From Bordetella sp. 02P26C-1 (GTDB taxonomy: Bacteria > Pseudomonadota > Gammaproteobacteria > Burkholderiales > Burkholderiaceae_B), in the NCBI RefSeq assembly GCF_009763255.1, contig NZ_WSJB01000002.1:149689-213688 (forward strand): a stretch of DNA of 64,000 bases. Reading direction: 5' to 3'. This document shows positions 27,348 to 35,606 of this stretch, in pieces (the stretch's first letter is position 1; the number at the start of each line of letters is the position of its first letter). Below the pieces are notes generated by a model. It was given only the letters and a program-made list of their open reading frames with translations. It ran no database searches and had not been told where the DNA came from. The position numbers and the translations under genes are program-made.

Positions 27348-28316
27348 TCAATCAACACGCGCGCCGGAAAGCTTGACGGCCTCGCCCCAGCGGGCGGCCT
27401 CGGCGTTGATGAATTTCTGAAATTCCTCGGGCGAACTGTTGTTGACGTCACCGCCCATGTCCTGCAGCATCTTCGTGACATCCGGCTGCGCGACAATGCG
27501 GGAGACATCCTTGTAGATCTTCTGACGCATGTCGTTCGGCAAACTGGCGGGGCCGAACAGTCCAAACCACGTCGCGGCTTCAAAGCCCGGCATACCCGCC
27601 TCGGCCATAGTCGGCACATTGCTAATGGCCTCGACCCGGCGAGGATGCGCCAGCGCGATCGCGTTCAGCTTGCCGGACTTGATATGCGGCAGCGCCGCCG
27701 ACAAGGTGACGAACGCCATCTGCACCTGGCCGCCCATCAGATCGGTGACCATCGGCGCGTCACCCTTGTAGGGCACATGGACCAGCTTGGCGCCCGTTTT
27801 TTCCTTGAACAGCTCGGCAGTCAAATGCTGCGGTGTGCCGTTGCCAGTCGAGGCGACCGTCACACCGTTTGGCGATTCTTTGGCGTAGGTGATCAGCTCT
27901 TGCAAGTTCTTCGCCGGTACGCCGGGCGCGGTCACCAGTACCAGCGGAATCGTCACCGTCAACGTGACCGGTGCGAAATCCTTGATCGGGTCGTAATTCA
28001 GGCGCGAGTACAGGCTTGCGCTGATGGTATGGGCCGCGGTGGTCTCATACAGCGTATAGCCGTCGCCCGGCGAACGGGCCACGAACTCCGCGGCGATGGT
28101 GGTCCCAGCGCCGGGCTTGTTGTTCACCACGACTTGCTGTTTCCAATCGTCCGACAGCCGTTGCGCGATGAGGCGCGCGACAACGTCCGTGGCGCCGCCA
28201 GGCGGGTAGGGAACAATTAGCGTGACCGGTTTATCCGGATAGGTCGCCGCTTGGGCGAGGGGCCCGACGATTGCGCTGGCCAACATCATGGCGGCGAAGC
28301 TTTTCCAACTTTTCAT
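27348..28316 (-). CDS. Bug/TctC-family periplasmic solute receptor
   Basis: 322 aa from ATG 28316, with AAGGAG upstream; the frame extends 60 bases further without a good site. Signal peptide MKSWKSFAAMMLASAIVGPLAQA, then ATYPDKPVTLIVPYPPGGATDV, NKPGAGTTIAAEFVA and LVHVPYKGDAPMVTDLMGGQVQ. First gene of the minus-strand operon with the RraA-like, D-2-hydroxyacid dehydrogenase and GlcD-like genes. It is divergent from the LysR gene at 28484, the probable regulator of both. Confidence 0.93.
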   Translation of the reverse strand: MKSWKSFAAMMLASAIVGPLAQAATYPDKPVTLIVPYPPGGATDVVARLIAQRLSDDWKQQVVVNNKPGAGTTIAAEFVARSPGDGYTLYETTAAHTISASLYSRLNYDPIKDFAPVTLTVTIPLVLVTAPGVPAKNLQELITYAKESPNGVTVASTGNGTPQHLTAELFKEKTGAKLVHVPYKGDAPMVTDLMGGQVQMAFVTLSAALPHIKSGKLNAIALAHPRRVEAISNVPTMAEAGMPGFEAATWFGLFGPASLPNDMRQKIYKDVSRIVAQPDVTKMLQDMGGDVNNSSPEEFQKFINAEAARWGEAVKLSGARVD

Positions 28317-28452
28317 GCCTCTCTCCTTATTCTGGCGGGATCGCCAGTCATCTGTTTTTCTCATCGACCGAGTCACGGTCAGGCGCGCACCGCAGCGGTC
28401 ATGGCACCGGCTGCCGCAGGACTAGATAATGCGCCGTCTGAACTAATAGGCA

Positions 28453-28467
28453 CAAATTGGAATTTAT
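28453..28467. promoter_or_regulatory. Shared motif CAAATTGGAATTTAT (second copy)
   Basis: Exact copy of the 15-mer at 18287, in the divergent promoter between the Bug operon (minus) and the LysR gene (plus), 17 bp before the LysR start codon. The position suits autoregulation by that LysR protein. Confidence 0.55.
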
Positions 28468-28483
28468 GGACCATAATTAGGAC

Positions 28484-29413
28484 ATGGCTATCAATATCAA
28501 ATATCGTCCATTAAAGGCCTTTTTGCTGGCCGTCGATAGCAACTCGTTCACCCATGCGGCGAACCGCCTCGGCGTGACTCAGCCTTCTTTCACGCTTCTG
28601 ATTCAGGACCTCGAAGACGTCCTGGGCATACGCTTATTCGAGCGCACCACACGAAATATCGCATTGACCTCGGCCGGGCACGAGTTTCACGCTCGCATAC
28701 AACGTCCCCTCGCTGACCTCGAAGAGGCCTATCGCAGCCTCACCGATCTGGCGGCCAAGCGTCGCGGCAACATTGTGCTCGGTGCGCTACCGTCTAGCGC
28801 ATTGACGCTCATGCCTGCAGCGGTGGGCGCGTTGCACCGCGAGCACCCCGCGCTGAAAGTCCGTGTGCAGGAGGCCCACAATGATGAATTGATTGCCATG
28901 CTGCGCACCAACCAGATCGAATTCGCCGTGGCGACGTTGACCGATCCCGCGCCCGATCTGTCGTTTTCTCGGCTGATGAACGATTGTTTCTGCGCCGTGT
29001 ATCCGGTAGGGCATCCGCTACAGCACGTGGCGCGGCCGCAATGGCGCGACGTTATCCGCTATGACCTCATATTGCTGTCCCACGGCTCCAGCGCGCGCTG
29101 GCAATTCGATCACGCGGTGCAAGATGAAACGCTGCCCGCAGGGGTAGGCTTGCGCTACGACGTGACCAACATGGGCACAGCCGCCGGCATGGTCCGACAG
29201 GGTCTGGGCGTGAGCGTATTGCCCCGATTGGCGTTGCCCGAGTTGAATCTCTCGGGCCTGGTATGCACGCCGCTCTATGATGAATCGGCACGTCGCGAGA
29301 TCGGCATCCTGCATCGACGGGATCGTTCGCTATCACCCGCCGCCCAAGCGCTGGAGCAGTGTTTGCGTCGGGTGGCGGAAGACTTGGCGCCACGCTTGTT
29401 GTCGTATCCCTAA
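28484..29413 (+). CDS. LysR-family transcriptional regulator
   Basis: 309 aa. The HTH is YRPLKAFLLAVDSNSFTHAANRLGVTQPSFTLLIQDLEDVLGIRLFERTTR, followed by an effector domain with GNIVLGALPSSALTLMPAAVG and LGVSVLPRLA. It is divergent from the Bug/RraA-like/GlcD-like operon with about 167 bp between starts, the classical LysR arrangement. It is related to the LysR at 52647-53579 (IALT/VTLT context, GVTQP/FVTQP), and both carry AAATTGGAAT at the start. Confidence 0.92.
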   Translation: MAINIKYRPLKAFLLAVDSNSFTHAANRLGVTQPSFTLLIQDLEDVLGIRLFERTTRNIALTSAGHEFHARIQRPLADLEEAYRSLTDLAAKRRGNIVLGALPSSALTLMPAAVGALHREHPALKVRVQEAHNDELIAMLRTNQIEFAVATLTDPAPDLSFSRLMNDCFCAVYPVGHPLQHVARPQWRDVIRYDLILLSHGSSARWQFDHAVQDETLPAGVGLRYDVTNMGTAAGMVRQGLGVSVLPRLALPELNLSGLVCTPLYDESARREIGILHRRDRSLSPAAQALEQCLRRVAEDLAPRLLSYP

Positions 29414-29519
29414 GCGGGCGGTGATTCTTGGTGTTTGGGCATGATCGGCGGTGCCGCGCGAATCTTGATAAGCCTATTAAATAGGTCTCGCAAAGTTGGG
29501 AATGAGTATTCGCGGAGAC

Positions 29520-29885
29520 GGCGGCTGATTTGATGCCGAGCGCCTTGGCCTCATTGCTGCGTGAGACAACCGCCCCGTCATTGTTCGATAGGACGATGAC
29601 GGGCTTGCCCGCTCGAATTCTGGGTTCTCTGGCATCAGGCGCACGACCCCGCTACGGTGATAGAGGCGCTTCACGGTGAATTCACCATCGACCACAGCCA
29701 CCACGATATGGTTGTGGGCAGGCTCCATCGAGCGATCGACAATCAGCGCGTCACCGTCGTAGATCCCGGCGCCGGTCATTGACTGGCCCTTGACCCGAAA
29801 CAGGAAAGACGCCGGCGGGCACCGAGGTCTCCGCCATAAACAGCGCGCAATCGAGCGCGGCAAGGGGCACCGGTTTGGTTATGAC
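29520..29885 (-). pseudogene. Decayed umuDC remnant
   Basis: Reading the minus strand, an N-terminal UmuD-like piece (ending MAETSVPAG) runs by internal deletion and frame change into PPASFLFRVKGQSMTGAGIYDGD, the UmuD catalytic-Ser region, then VVAVVDGEFTVKRLY and PENPEFE. Without the rest of UmuD it continues in another frame as GKPVIVLSNNDGAVVSRSNE, unmistakable UmuC N-terminal sequence (29526-29609). This is a much-deleted remnant of an SOS mutagenesis operon. A LexA-like box remains just upstream. No product is expected. Confidence 0.8.
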
Positions 29886-29890
29886 CAAAA

Positions 29891-29906
29891 CTGGATAAAA
29901 ACACAG
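29891..29906 (-). promoter_or_regulatory. LexA-box-like sequence before the umuDC remnant
   Basis: Minus strand reads CTGTGTTTTTATCCAG, matching CTGT-N8-ACAG except for one base. Its place immediately upstream of the umuD relic supports a former SOS operator. Confidence 0.6.
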
Positions 29907-29995
29907 CATAACCCCAATCCTATGGCCGCTGACCGGCTTGGGTTCGACCCCGAAGGGGCGTATGCCTCAACTAGGTCCCCCTGGAAGCGCTCTAT

Positions 29996-30031
29996 ATTGC
30001 CCATAATGGGTAAATTGGGTATATTGGGTAT
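29996..30031. promoter_or_regulatory. 9-bp repeat operator before toxin-antitoxin genes
   Basis: An inverted unit ATTGCCCAT (29996-30004) is followed by three tandem 9-bp units: AATGGGTAA, ATTGGGTAT and ATTGGGTAT (30005-30031). The first pair forms the palindrome CCCATAATGGG. It ends 23 bp before the antitoxin start, as expected of an autoregulatory antitoxin operator. Confidence 0.6.
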
Positions 30032-30054
30032 ATCTTTAAAGTCAGGAACCCACC

Positions 30055-30450
30055 ATGAACGCGTTTGGATCCCCAGCCACGCTGAAAACCGCATTTTCGG
30101 CCGATAGCCGCGAACCGGCCATTGATGACCTGCCAGTCGCTCCGGCGACTTCTGTAAAAAAGGAAGGCTGGCGAGGGATGATGCGCGCACTATCTGCGCA
30201 CGGTAGATTGTTGGTCACCAACCATAATCAGCCAGAAGCGGTCATCCTGTCCGTGGATGAGTACACCCAGCTGGTGCAGGCTGCCCAGAGGGCTAAAGCC
30301 GCTGAGCCCGATCCACTCGCTGAATTGCGCCGACAATTCGATGAGCGTCTGCAAAAATTACAGGCCCCCGACGCTAATAACCGTCTTCGCAACCTGATGA
30401 AAAAGCCCGCCCCGCTGGCTGGTGCCGTCCTGTCTGGATCCTCCTATTGA
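30055..30450 (+). CDS. Phd/YefM-like antitoxin
   Basis: 131 aa. The central part WRGMMRALSAHGRLLVTNHNQPEAVILSVDEYTQLVQAA has the Phd/YefM DNA-binding fold signature (VTNHNQPEAVILS..EY). Residues 1-35 are a disordered-looking extension. The charged C-terminal tail (LAELRRQFDERLQKLQ) probably binds toxin. The stop overlaps the start of the zeta-toxin gene, so the pair is translationally coupled. Tandem 9-bp repeats lie directly upstream. Pairing a Phd-type antitoxin with zeta rather than an epsilon/PezA partner is noteworthy. Confidence 0.75.
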   Translation: MNAFGSPATLKTAFSADSREPAIDDLPVAPATSVKKEGWRGMMRALSAHGRLLVTNHNQPEAVILSVDEYTQLVQAAQRAKAAEPDPLAELRRQFDERLQKLQAPDANNRLRNLMKKPAPLAGAVLSGSSY

Positions 30451-31091
30451 TCTCCCGCCCAGTTCTCTACGTATTAGCGGGCGTCAATGGCGCCGGCAAA
30501 AGCTCTATTGGCGGCCACCAACTCACGCAAGCTGGCCTAGCCTGGTACAACCCTGATAGCTTTGCCCGAGAATTGGTGAATGGCTATGGGTACGATCAAG
30601 AGCAAGCGAATGCTGCCGCCTGGAGTGAAGGGGTAAGGCGCCTTGATCAGGCAATTGAGCGTGGCCAGGACTTTGCTTTCGAGACCACCTTGGGCGGGTT
30701 CACTATCTCCGCAAAGCTTGCCGCCGCATCGAGCACTCATGATGTCATGATTTGGTTCTGTGGCCTGCAATCTCCCGAGCATCACATTGCCCGAGTGAAA
30801 TTGCGCGTCAGCCAGGGAGGCCACGCCATTGCAGAAGAGAAGATTCGACAGCGCTATCGCACATCGGTGCTAAACCTCATCGCCCTGATTCCGTACCTGC
30901 ACGAGCTCCGGGTGTACGACAACAGCCACGACGTGAAAGTCGGTGAACCCATTCCTGAGCCAAAGTTGCTGCTCTACATGTCGGGCAAAGAAATTCTAAT
31001 TCCGGGAAACCTGGACGAGGCGAGATTGACGCCTGACTGGGCGATTCCAATCCTCGAAGCCGCGTATCAGATGAGCGCGCGACCGTCGTGA
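30447..31091 (+). CDS. Zeta toxin family P-loop kinase
   Basis: 214 aa starting with TTG inside the last antitoxin codons. Walker A is LAGVNGAGKSS near residue 12. YNPDSFARE supplies the conserved Asp, FAFETTLGG is the sugar-nucleotide-binding region and VKLRVSQGGHAIAEEKIRQRY contains the conserved Arg/Lys segment. Known zeta toxins phosphorylate UDP-N-acetylglucosamine and block wall synthesis, though proteobacterial relatives vary. All key residues I can identify are present, so the toxin looks intact. Confidence 0.85.
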   Translation: MISRPVLYVLAGVNGAGKSSIGGHQLTQAGLAWYNPDSFARELVNGYGYDQEQANAAAWSEGVRRLDQAIERGQDFAFETTLGGFTISAKLAAASSTHDVMIWFCGLQSPEHHIARVKLRVSQGGHAIAEEKIRQRYRTSVLNLIALIPYLHELRVYDNSHDVKVGEPIPEPKLLLYMSGKEILIPGNLDEARLTPDWAIPILEAAYQMSARPS

Positions 31092-31196
31092 ATCGATCCA
31101 GCAAATTTTGATTCGCATACCCAAGATTTAGGCCCTGGTTGCGGTGGTGGTGCTTGATGGATTAAACGCCAACAGCCGAATAACGGGTGAGGCCGA

Positions 31197-31376
31197 TCAG
31201 AGCTTTTCTCGCCCCATGGGAGGCATTTCTTCCCATTCGGGATTCCTGGGAACGCCCTCGGGCATCTCTGCCATGAGGCCTTCCAACTTGTACTTGCGCG
31301 GGCGCCTGGGCTCGGCATCACTCTTGCGAGACGATTCAGGCGTTGCGTTCTCTGCGGGCGTGGGGCTTTTAGTCAT
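31197..31376 (-). CDS. Small hypothetical protein (59 aa)
   Basis: Short open frame MTKSPTPAENATPESSRKSD, then RPRKYKLEGLMAEMPEG, ending EEMPPMGREKL. The C-terminal half (KYKLEGLMAEMPEG..EWEEMPP.GRE) recalls the tail of AbrB/MazE-type antitoxins, but the DNA-binding half is absent. It may therefore be a remnant or an unrelated small protein. No clear ribosome site. It sits between the zeta toxin and a frameshifted small gene, a region rich in decayed genes. Confidence 0.4.
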   Translation of the reverse strand: MTKSPTPAENATPESSRKSDAEPRRPRKYKLEGLMAEMPEGVPRNPEWEEMPPMGREKL

Positions 31377-31540
31377 GACGGGGGTGGATATTTACGCGAC
31401 TAGGGCTGAGAGCAGCAACGATAGCGGCGATCTCATGAGGTTCCTACCCACTTAACGGAATGTGAATCCAGTATAGATTGTCACCGTCTTCGAGTAAGGC
31501 TGCCAGATCCGCTTAAAAGGAACGGGCAGCCTTTGGCCAC

Positions 31541-31895
31541 CTACAATGCGACAGGGGGAATCAGCTTCATGCCGGCGTAGACCCTTCGTTTAAGGTCTTC
31601 TAGCATGGGCACAATGGAGCGCGGCGGAGTCTTGGGCCCAAGGTCAAGGAGCATTCGTTGAAATGCCTCATCATCCGAGGTGGAAACCTCGGTAAGACTC
31701 AGGAGCACAGCGCAGGCTCTGGCGAGAGCATCTCCTGCAACATCGGCGCCCGGCCGCGAACTGGTCGATTTCCAACTCAGCCTCGAGAAAGAGCTCAACA
31801 CCGGGGTCATCTTCATCCCACGCGGCAAACGGGTCAAAATCCGCTTGCTCCACCAGGGTTACTCGATCCGAACTACGAACAAACGACGAAATCAT
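31541..31895 (-). pseudogene. Frameshifted small hypothetical gene
   Basis: Starts MISSFVRSSDRVTLVEQADF with AAGGA eight bases before the ATG and continues to ELEIDQFAAG. The frame then shifts by one base in a run of three C/G at 31749-31751, and the rest reads ADVAGDALARACAVLLSLTE to MKLIPPVAL. Removing one base gives a 117-aa acidic protein. I do not recognise the family. It may be genuine decay or a sequencing error. Confidence 0.5.
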
Positions 31896-32313
31896 CCGTT
31901 TTTTCCTTAAGCCGATAATCCGCTTCCGGGATGGAAGACGTGATCTCGGCCTTAGGATTTTGACGTCACGACTTTGGTGCCGCGCTATACGATAAGAAAA
32001 ACCTCGGAGCAAAAGCCTGGGCCAGACAAAATTTTTCCCAGAAGGGCGCTTTTTTGGAAGTTTGAACGACCAAAATCCGGTCTATTTATCATGATAACTT
32101 TTATTATCATGAAATCTATATCCTGTTGATATAAAGCGTGTTTTTATTAAATCTTGCCATTCCATCCAGCATCATCCAGCCGCGTTACATGGCCCGACCA
32201 TACACGCGTCAACTTGCCATCAGCCGACTTCTGCCCGCCATTCTGGCCCTGCGCTGCCACCACCCCCAGCTACAATGACGTCAATCGGAGCAATCAGAAG
32301 TTGAGCCCGCGGC
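31896..32313. other. Intergenic region with palindrome upstream of the recombinase
   Basis: 418 bp with no convincing gene. At 32086-32097 there is a perfect 12-bp palindrome TTATCATGATAA, and TTATCATGA recurs at 32104-32112, in an AT-rich stretch (32080-32160) unlike the GC-rich surroundings. This may be the promoter/operator of the 32314 recombinase or part of its recombination site. No tRNA gene or att direct repeat was found. Confidence 0.4.
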
Positions 32314-34275
32314 ATGGATGAAGAATACGTTCCGTATAGATCGAATCGTGACCATCTTGAGTTCTACCGAGCCTGGATGGAGGGAACGTTCAATGTCGAC
32401 CAGCTCGCAAACCGGTATCTGGAAACCGGCACGGATCGCGCGGCGGCCAAGCGCATACTGAAAGCCGTCCAAGCTACGTTGGTGACCGCTGCGCGCCGTA
32501 TGGGCAAGCATGGCCAGGCGCGGCTTCTCATGCTCGACAGGGACAGGCTGCGCGAGGCGGATGCACGCTCCTATAACCGTGTCCCATCCGAACGCCGGCG
32601 CCGGGAGCGTGATGCGCGATTATTCCGACGGCGCTTGACGCTCATCGCGGAACTGATCGACTCCGTATCGGTGCCGCCCAAACCTGGCGATCTGACTGAC
32701 AAGTGGTTCGACGAATCGGTTGCCAAACCTCTGATGGACGCCGGGCTTCGCACAATCGCGCAAGTCGCCGAACGCGCCAACGCTACAGGCTATCTTTGGT
32801 ACAAAAGCGTGCCACGCCTGGGCCCGACACGCGCCGCGCGCCTGAACGATTGGTTCAAACGCCATAACGAGGCGCTAGGCGATCTGTTTACGCCTTTCGC
32901 TCTCACGCCAAAGCGCTTGCTGCCCAAAGAGCAAAGGCAACCCTGGACCAGCGCGGCGGTGTCACGAGCGCCTTACGGCGTCGAACCTCGATCACCATTT
33001 CTTGCCAGCCGCGACGGGTTCTACCTGCCCCCGGCCGAACTCGATGGCTCGCGAGGAAGGAACCGGGCTCCGCTCGAAGAAAACCGCAGCGGTGCAGCCA
33101 ACGACTACGAAGCGATCCAGGCTTGGCTCAACCTCTACAAAGAGCCACAGCACAAGCACACTCTGCGCGCTTATCGCACCTCGGCCGAACGCCTGCTGCT
33201 CTGGTGCGTTTTCGCCAAGCAAAAAGCCCTGTCGAGCCTGACCACGCAAGACGTGCTGGAATACAAGGCGTTCCTGGCTGACCCGAAGCCATACGATCTC
33301 TGGGTGAGCGACGCCATGCACCCGCGTTACGATCCGGACTGGCGTCCCTTCATTTGGCGCCGGCGTCCCAAGGCGCAGCGCTTTCACATCCCCAATCGTG
33401 CGATCGAGCCGCCAAACGCGCGCGTCAACGCCGCCGGCGAACCTTTGATCGCCGGACTGTCTGCCGACAGCGTGAAATACGCCCTCACTGTCGCGGCAAA
33501 GCTCTGCACGTGGCTGGTGGGCCAGCGCTATTTGGACTACAACCCCTTTTCAGGCCTGGCGCGAAAAAAGGCCCGAACCCAAATCAACGTCGGGCGCAGT
33601 CTGACGCGGCAGCAATGGGACTACGTCATGCAATTCGCGGCGTCCCTGCCTGACGACAGTTTGAAAACGCTACGTCTGAGGTTTGTGCTGCACTTCGCCT
33701 TCTCCACTGGCCTTCGCTTGTCCGAACTCGTGAACGCCAAGGCCGCCGACATCAGTATCCAGGATCTCGGCGACGATATGCGCCCGATGGTGCTTCATGT
33801 CGTAGGCAAAGGCCAAGAGCCCAGAGAAGTCTTCCTGCCGCAGTCACTGCAGCGCACCCTGGCCCAATATCTCAGCGCCCGCGGCCTGCCCGACGATCCG
33901 CGTGCCTGTCCGCCCGAAACGCCTCTGATAGCCAAGCTCTACAGCACCCGCTGGGGCGATGCCATGACCGATTCCGCCCTATACCGTGTCTTGACGAACT
34001 TCTTCGAATCGGCCGCGAATGCTATTCCCGATGCGCAGACCTCAGTCCGCGGGCGCGAAAATCGCTATCGGCTCCTGCAAGCCAGCACCCACTGGCTTCG
34101 CCATACGCACGGCTCGCACGCTGCGGCACGCGGCACCTCCCTGGCGGTTATCCAACAAAACCTGGGACACAAATCGCTCACTACGACATCCGTCTACGTC
34201 AAGGCGGAAGCCCGCTTACGCGCCGAGCAGATGGAGGCCTTTGACCAAGCTGTGTTCGGGCAAAAGGACGCATAG
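32314..34275 (+). CDS. Large tyrosine recombinase/integrase with DUF3701-like N-terminus
   Basis: 653 aa. Residues 1-200 form an extra N-terminal domain (YRAWMEGTFNVDQLANRYLETG, helix-hairpin-like RLGPTRAARLNDWF) resembling DUF3701 of proteobacterial integrases. Then come a SAM-like core-binding domain and a catalytic domain with an intact set: Arg in FSTGLRLSELVNAK, Lys in VVGKGQEPREV, HWLRHTHGSHAA, LGHKSLTTTSVY (His and nucleophile Tyr). It is fully competent by inspection, unlike the 4.2 kb relative. Its stop abuts a GTG of the next frame, suggesting coupling to the nucleosidase-like gene. Confidence 0.88.
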   Translation: MDEEYVPYRSNRDHLEFYRAWMEGTFNVDQLANRYLETGTDRAAAKRILKAVQATLVTAARRMGKHGQARLLMLDRDRLREADARSYNRVPSERRRRERDARLFRRRLTLIAELIDSVSVPPKPGDLTDKWFDESVAKPLMDAGLRTIAQVAERANATGYLWYKSVPRLGPTRAARLNDWFKRHNEALGDLFTPFALTPKRLLPKEQRQPWTSAAVSRAPYGVEPRSPFLASRDGFYLPPAELDGSRGRNRAPLEENRSGAANDYEAIQAWLNLYKEPQHKHTLRAYRTSAERLLLWCVFAKQKALSSLTTQDVLEYKAFLADPKPYDLWVSDAMHPRYDPDWRPFIWRRRPKAQRFHIPNRAIEPPNARVNAAGEPLIAGLSADSVKYALTVAAKLCTWLVGQRYLDYNPFSGLARKKARTQINVGRSLTRQQWDYVMQFAASLPDDSLKTLRLRFVLHFAFSTGLRLSELVNAKAADISIQDLGDDMRPMVLHVVGKGQEPREVFLPQSLQRTLAQYLSARGLPDDPRACPPETPLIAKLYSTRWGDAMTDSALYRVLTNFFESAANAIPDAQTSVRGRENRYRLLQASTHWLRHTHGSHAAARGTSLAVIQQNLGHKSLTTTSVYVKAEARLRAEQMEAFDQAVFGQKDA

Positions 34276-34307
34276 TGTCGATCAAAACAAACGCGTGTCA
34301 CGCACTC

Positions 34308-35075
34308 ATGACTATCCCCCCTAAACGATTAGCCATCATGGCCGCGATGCCCAAAGAATTAGAGGGTCTGGTCACAGCGATGGGAGATTCGGTCACGATC
34401 ACGCGCATTGCCATGCGCGATTTTTACGTTGGCGAGATCGCAGGCTACCCTTGTGTGGTCGTCTTAAGCCGTATCGGCAAAGTCGCGGCTGCGGCCACGA
34501 CCACCGTATTAATTGAGACGTTCAAGGCAACATCGATCGTATTTGTAGGCTTGGCGGGCGGACTACATTCGAGCATCCGCGTGGGCGATATCGTCGTGGC
34601 CAGTCTCCTGATGCAGCATGATCTTGATGCACGCCCTTTATTTGCGCGCTATGAAGTGCCAATGTTGGGATTAAGTCGTTTCACGCCGGATGCCTCGCTG
34701 AGTGCCGCGTTGTTGTCGCACGCTCGGGCTTATCTCGCAGAACAATCGCGTTCTGGTAGTGCACATGGCGTAGCGAGCGTCGACAGACCTTCCACCGCCC
34801 ATCACGGCCTTATCGTAACGGGCGATGTGTTCGTCACCGAGCCATCACGTCACCGAGCCATCCAGCAGCAGCTGCCAGACGCACTGTGTGTGGAGATGGA
34901 AGGCGCAGCCATGGCTCAAGTCTGTTTTGAGTTCGGCGTTCCCTTTGCCGTCATGCGTGTCATCTCGGACCACGCGGATCACAACGCAGACGTGGATTTT
35001 TCGGACTTCTTAGAAAAAAAAGCGAGCCTCTATACCTGCGGTGTGCTGTTCAAATTCTTAGCGACGCTGCGCTGA
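34308..35075 (+). CDS. Nucleoside phosphorylase / MTA-SAH nucleosidase-like protein
   Basis: 255 aa from ATG 34308. Starts at GTG 34275 (touching the integrase stop) or ATG 34338 are possible, and no good ribosome site decides. RLAIMAAMPKELEGL, SRIGKVAAAATTTVLI, FVGLAGGLHSSIRVGDIVVAS, CVEMEGAAMAQVC (ribose-binding Met-Glu) and VISDHADH (the catalytic Asp region) mark the PNP/UDP superfamily, nucleosidase branch. It would release adenine from methylthioadenosine or S-adenosylhomocysteine. It lies directly downstream of the recombinase, possibly mobile-element cargo. Confidence 0.8.
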   Translation: MTIPPKRLAIMAAMPKELEGLVTAMGDSVTITRIAMRDFYVGEIAGYPCVVVLSRIGKVAAAATTTVLIETFKATSIVFVGLAGGLHSSIRVGDIVVASLLMQHDLDARPLFARYEVPMLGLSRFTPDASLSAALLSHARAYLAEQSRSGSAHGVASVDRPSTAHHGLIVTGDVFVTEPSRHRAIQQQLPDALCVEMEGAAMAQVCFEFGVPFAVMRVISDHADHNADVDFSDFLEKKASLYTCGVLFKFLATLR

Positions 35076-35105
35076 CCGATAAGATCCGTTGACGCGTCGC
35101 CAGCG

Positions 35106-35606
35106 TCAAGCCGCGGCGAGCATCTCATGCGCAACCGGCACGACATACCTGCCCTCTCCAAATGCCAAGGGCCGGTTCTCGCTGCGATACATCCGTTCGA
35201 CCTGTCCAATATAGATGTCATGATCGCCACCGGGATGGACCGCGACCTTGACACACTCCAGATACGCGCTGCAGTCCTCAATAATCGGCACGCCACCCAA
35301 GCCCTCATTGACCATGACGCCGTGGAACTTGTTGCCGCCTGACCGCGCGAACTGATTAGAAATAGGGATCTGGTGGTCCGCCAGGATATTCACCACGAAG
35401 CGCTCACAATTCTTAAACGCCGCGTAACTACTCGAGGTCCGTGCCTGGCTCCACAGTATCAAAGGAGGATCCAACGACACGGAACTGAACGAATTCGCCG
35501 TCACGCCATACTGATTGCCGTCTTCGTCCACCGTCGTCATGATAGTGACGCCCGTCGTAAACGCGCCCAGGACGCGCCGAAATTCTTTGCTGTCAAAAGT
35601 GTTCAT
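35106..35606 (-). CDS. Flavin reductase-like protein (HpaC/NtaB type)
   Basis: 166 aa. FRRVLGAFTTGVTIMTTVDEDGNQYGVTANSFSSVSLDPPLILW is the flavin-binding opening of the family, with VNILADHQIPISNQFA following. HPGGDHDIYIGQVE contains the GDH motif typical of the reductase component of two-component monooxygenases. It makes free reduced FMN from NAD(P)H. Its start overlaps ribB by four bases. The flavin-dependent monooxygenase at 37456 is the likely client. Confidence 0.88.
   Translation of the reverse strand: MNTFDSKEFRRVLGAFTTGVTIMTTVDEDGNQYGVTANSFSSVSLDPPLILWSQARTSSSYAAFKNCERFVVNILADHQIPISNQFARSGGNKFHGVMVNEGLGGVPIIEDCSAYLECVKVAVHPGGDHDIYIGQVERMYRSENRPLAFGEGRYVVPVAHEMLAAA

Noticed and set aside
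31144..31455. Plus-strand frame of 103 codons opposite the 59-aa gene
   Set aside because: Low-complexity composition without ribosome site; the minus-strand frame has more protein-like sequence.
32314..34275. tRNA-associated integration site for the large recombinase
   Set aside because: No tRNA-like sequence or matching direct repeats were found near the gene, so no att site is claimed.
35089..35109. TTGACGC-N7-GCGTCAA dyad between convergent genes
   Set aside because: Could be a terminator stem but has no U-run on either strand and overlaps the flavin reductase stop; not called.
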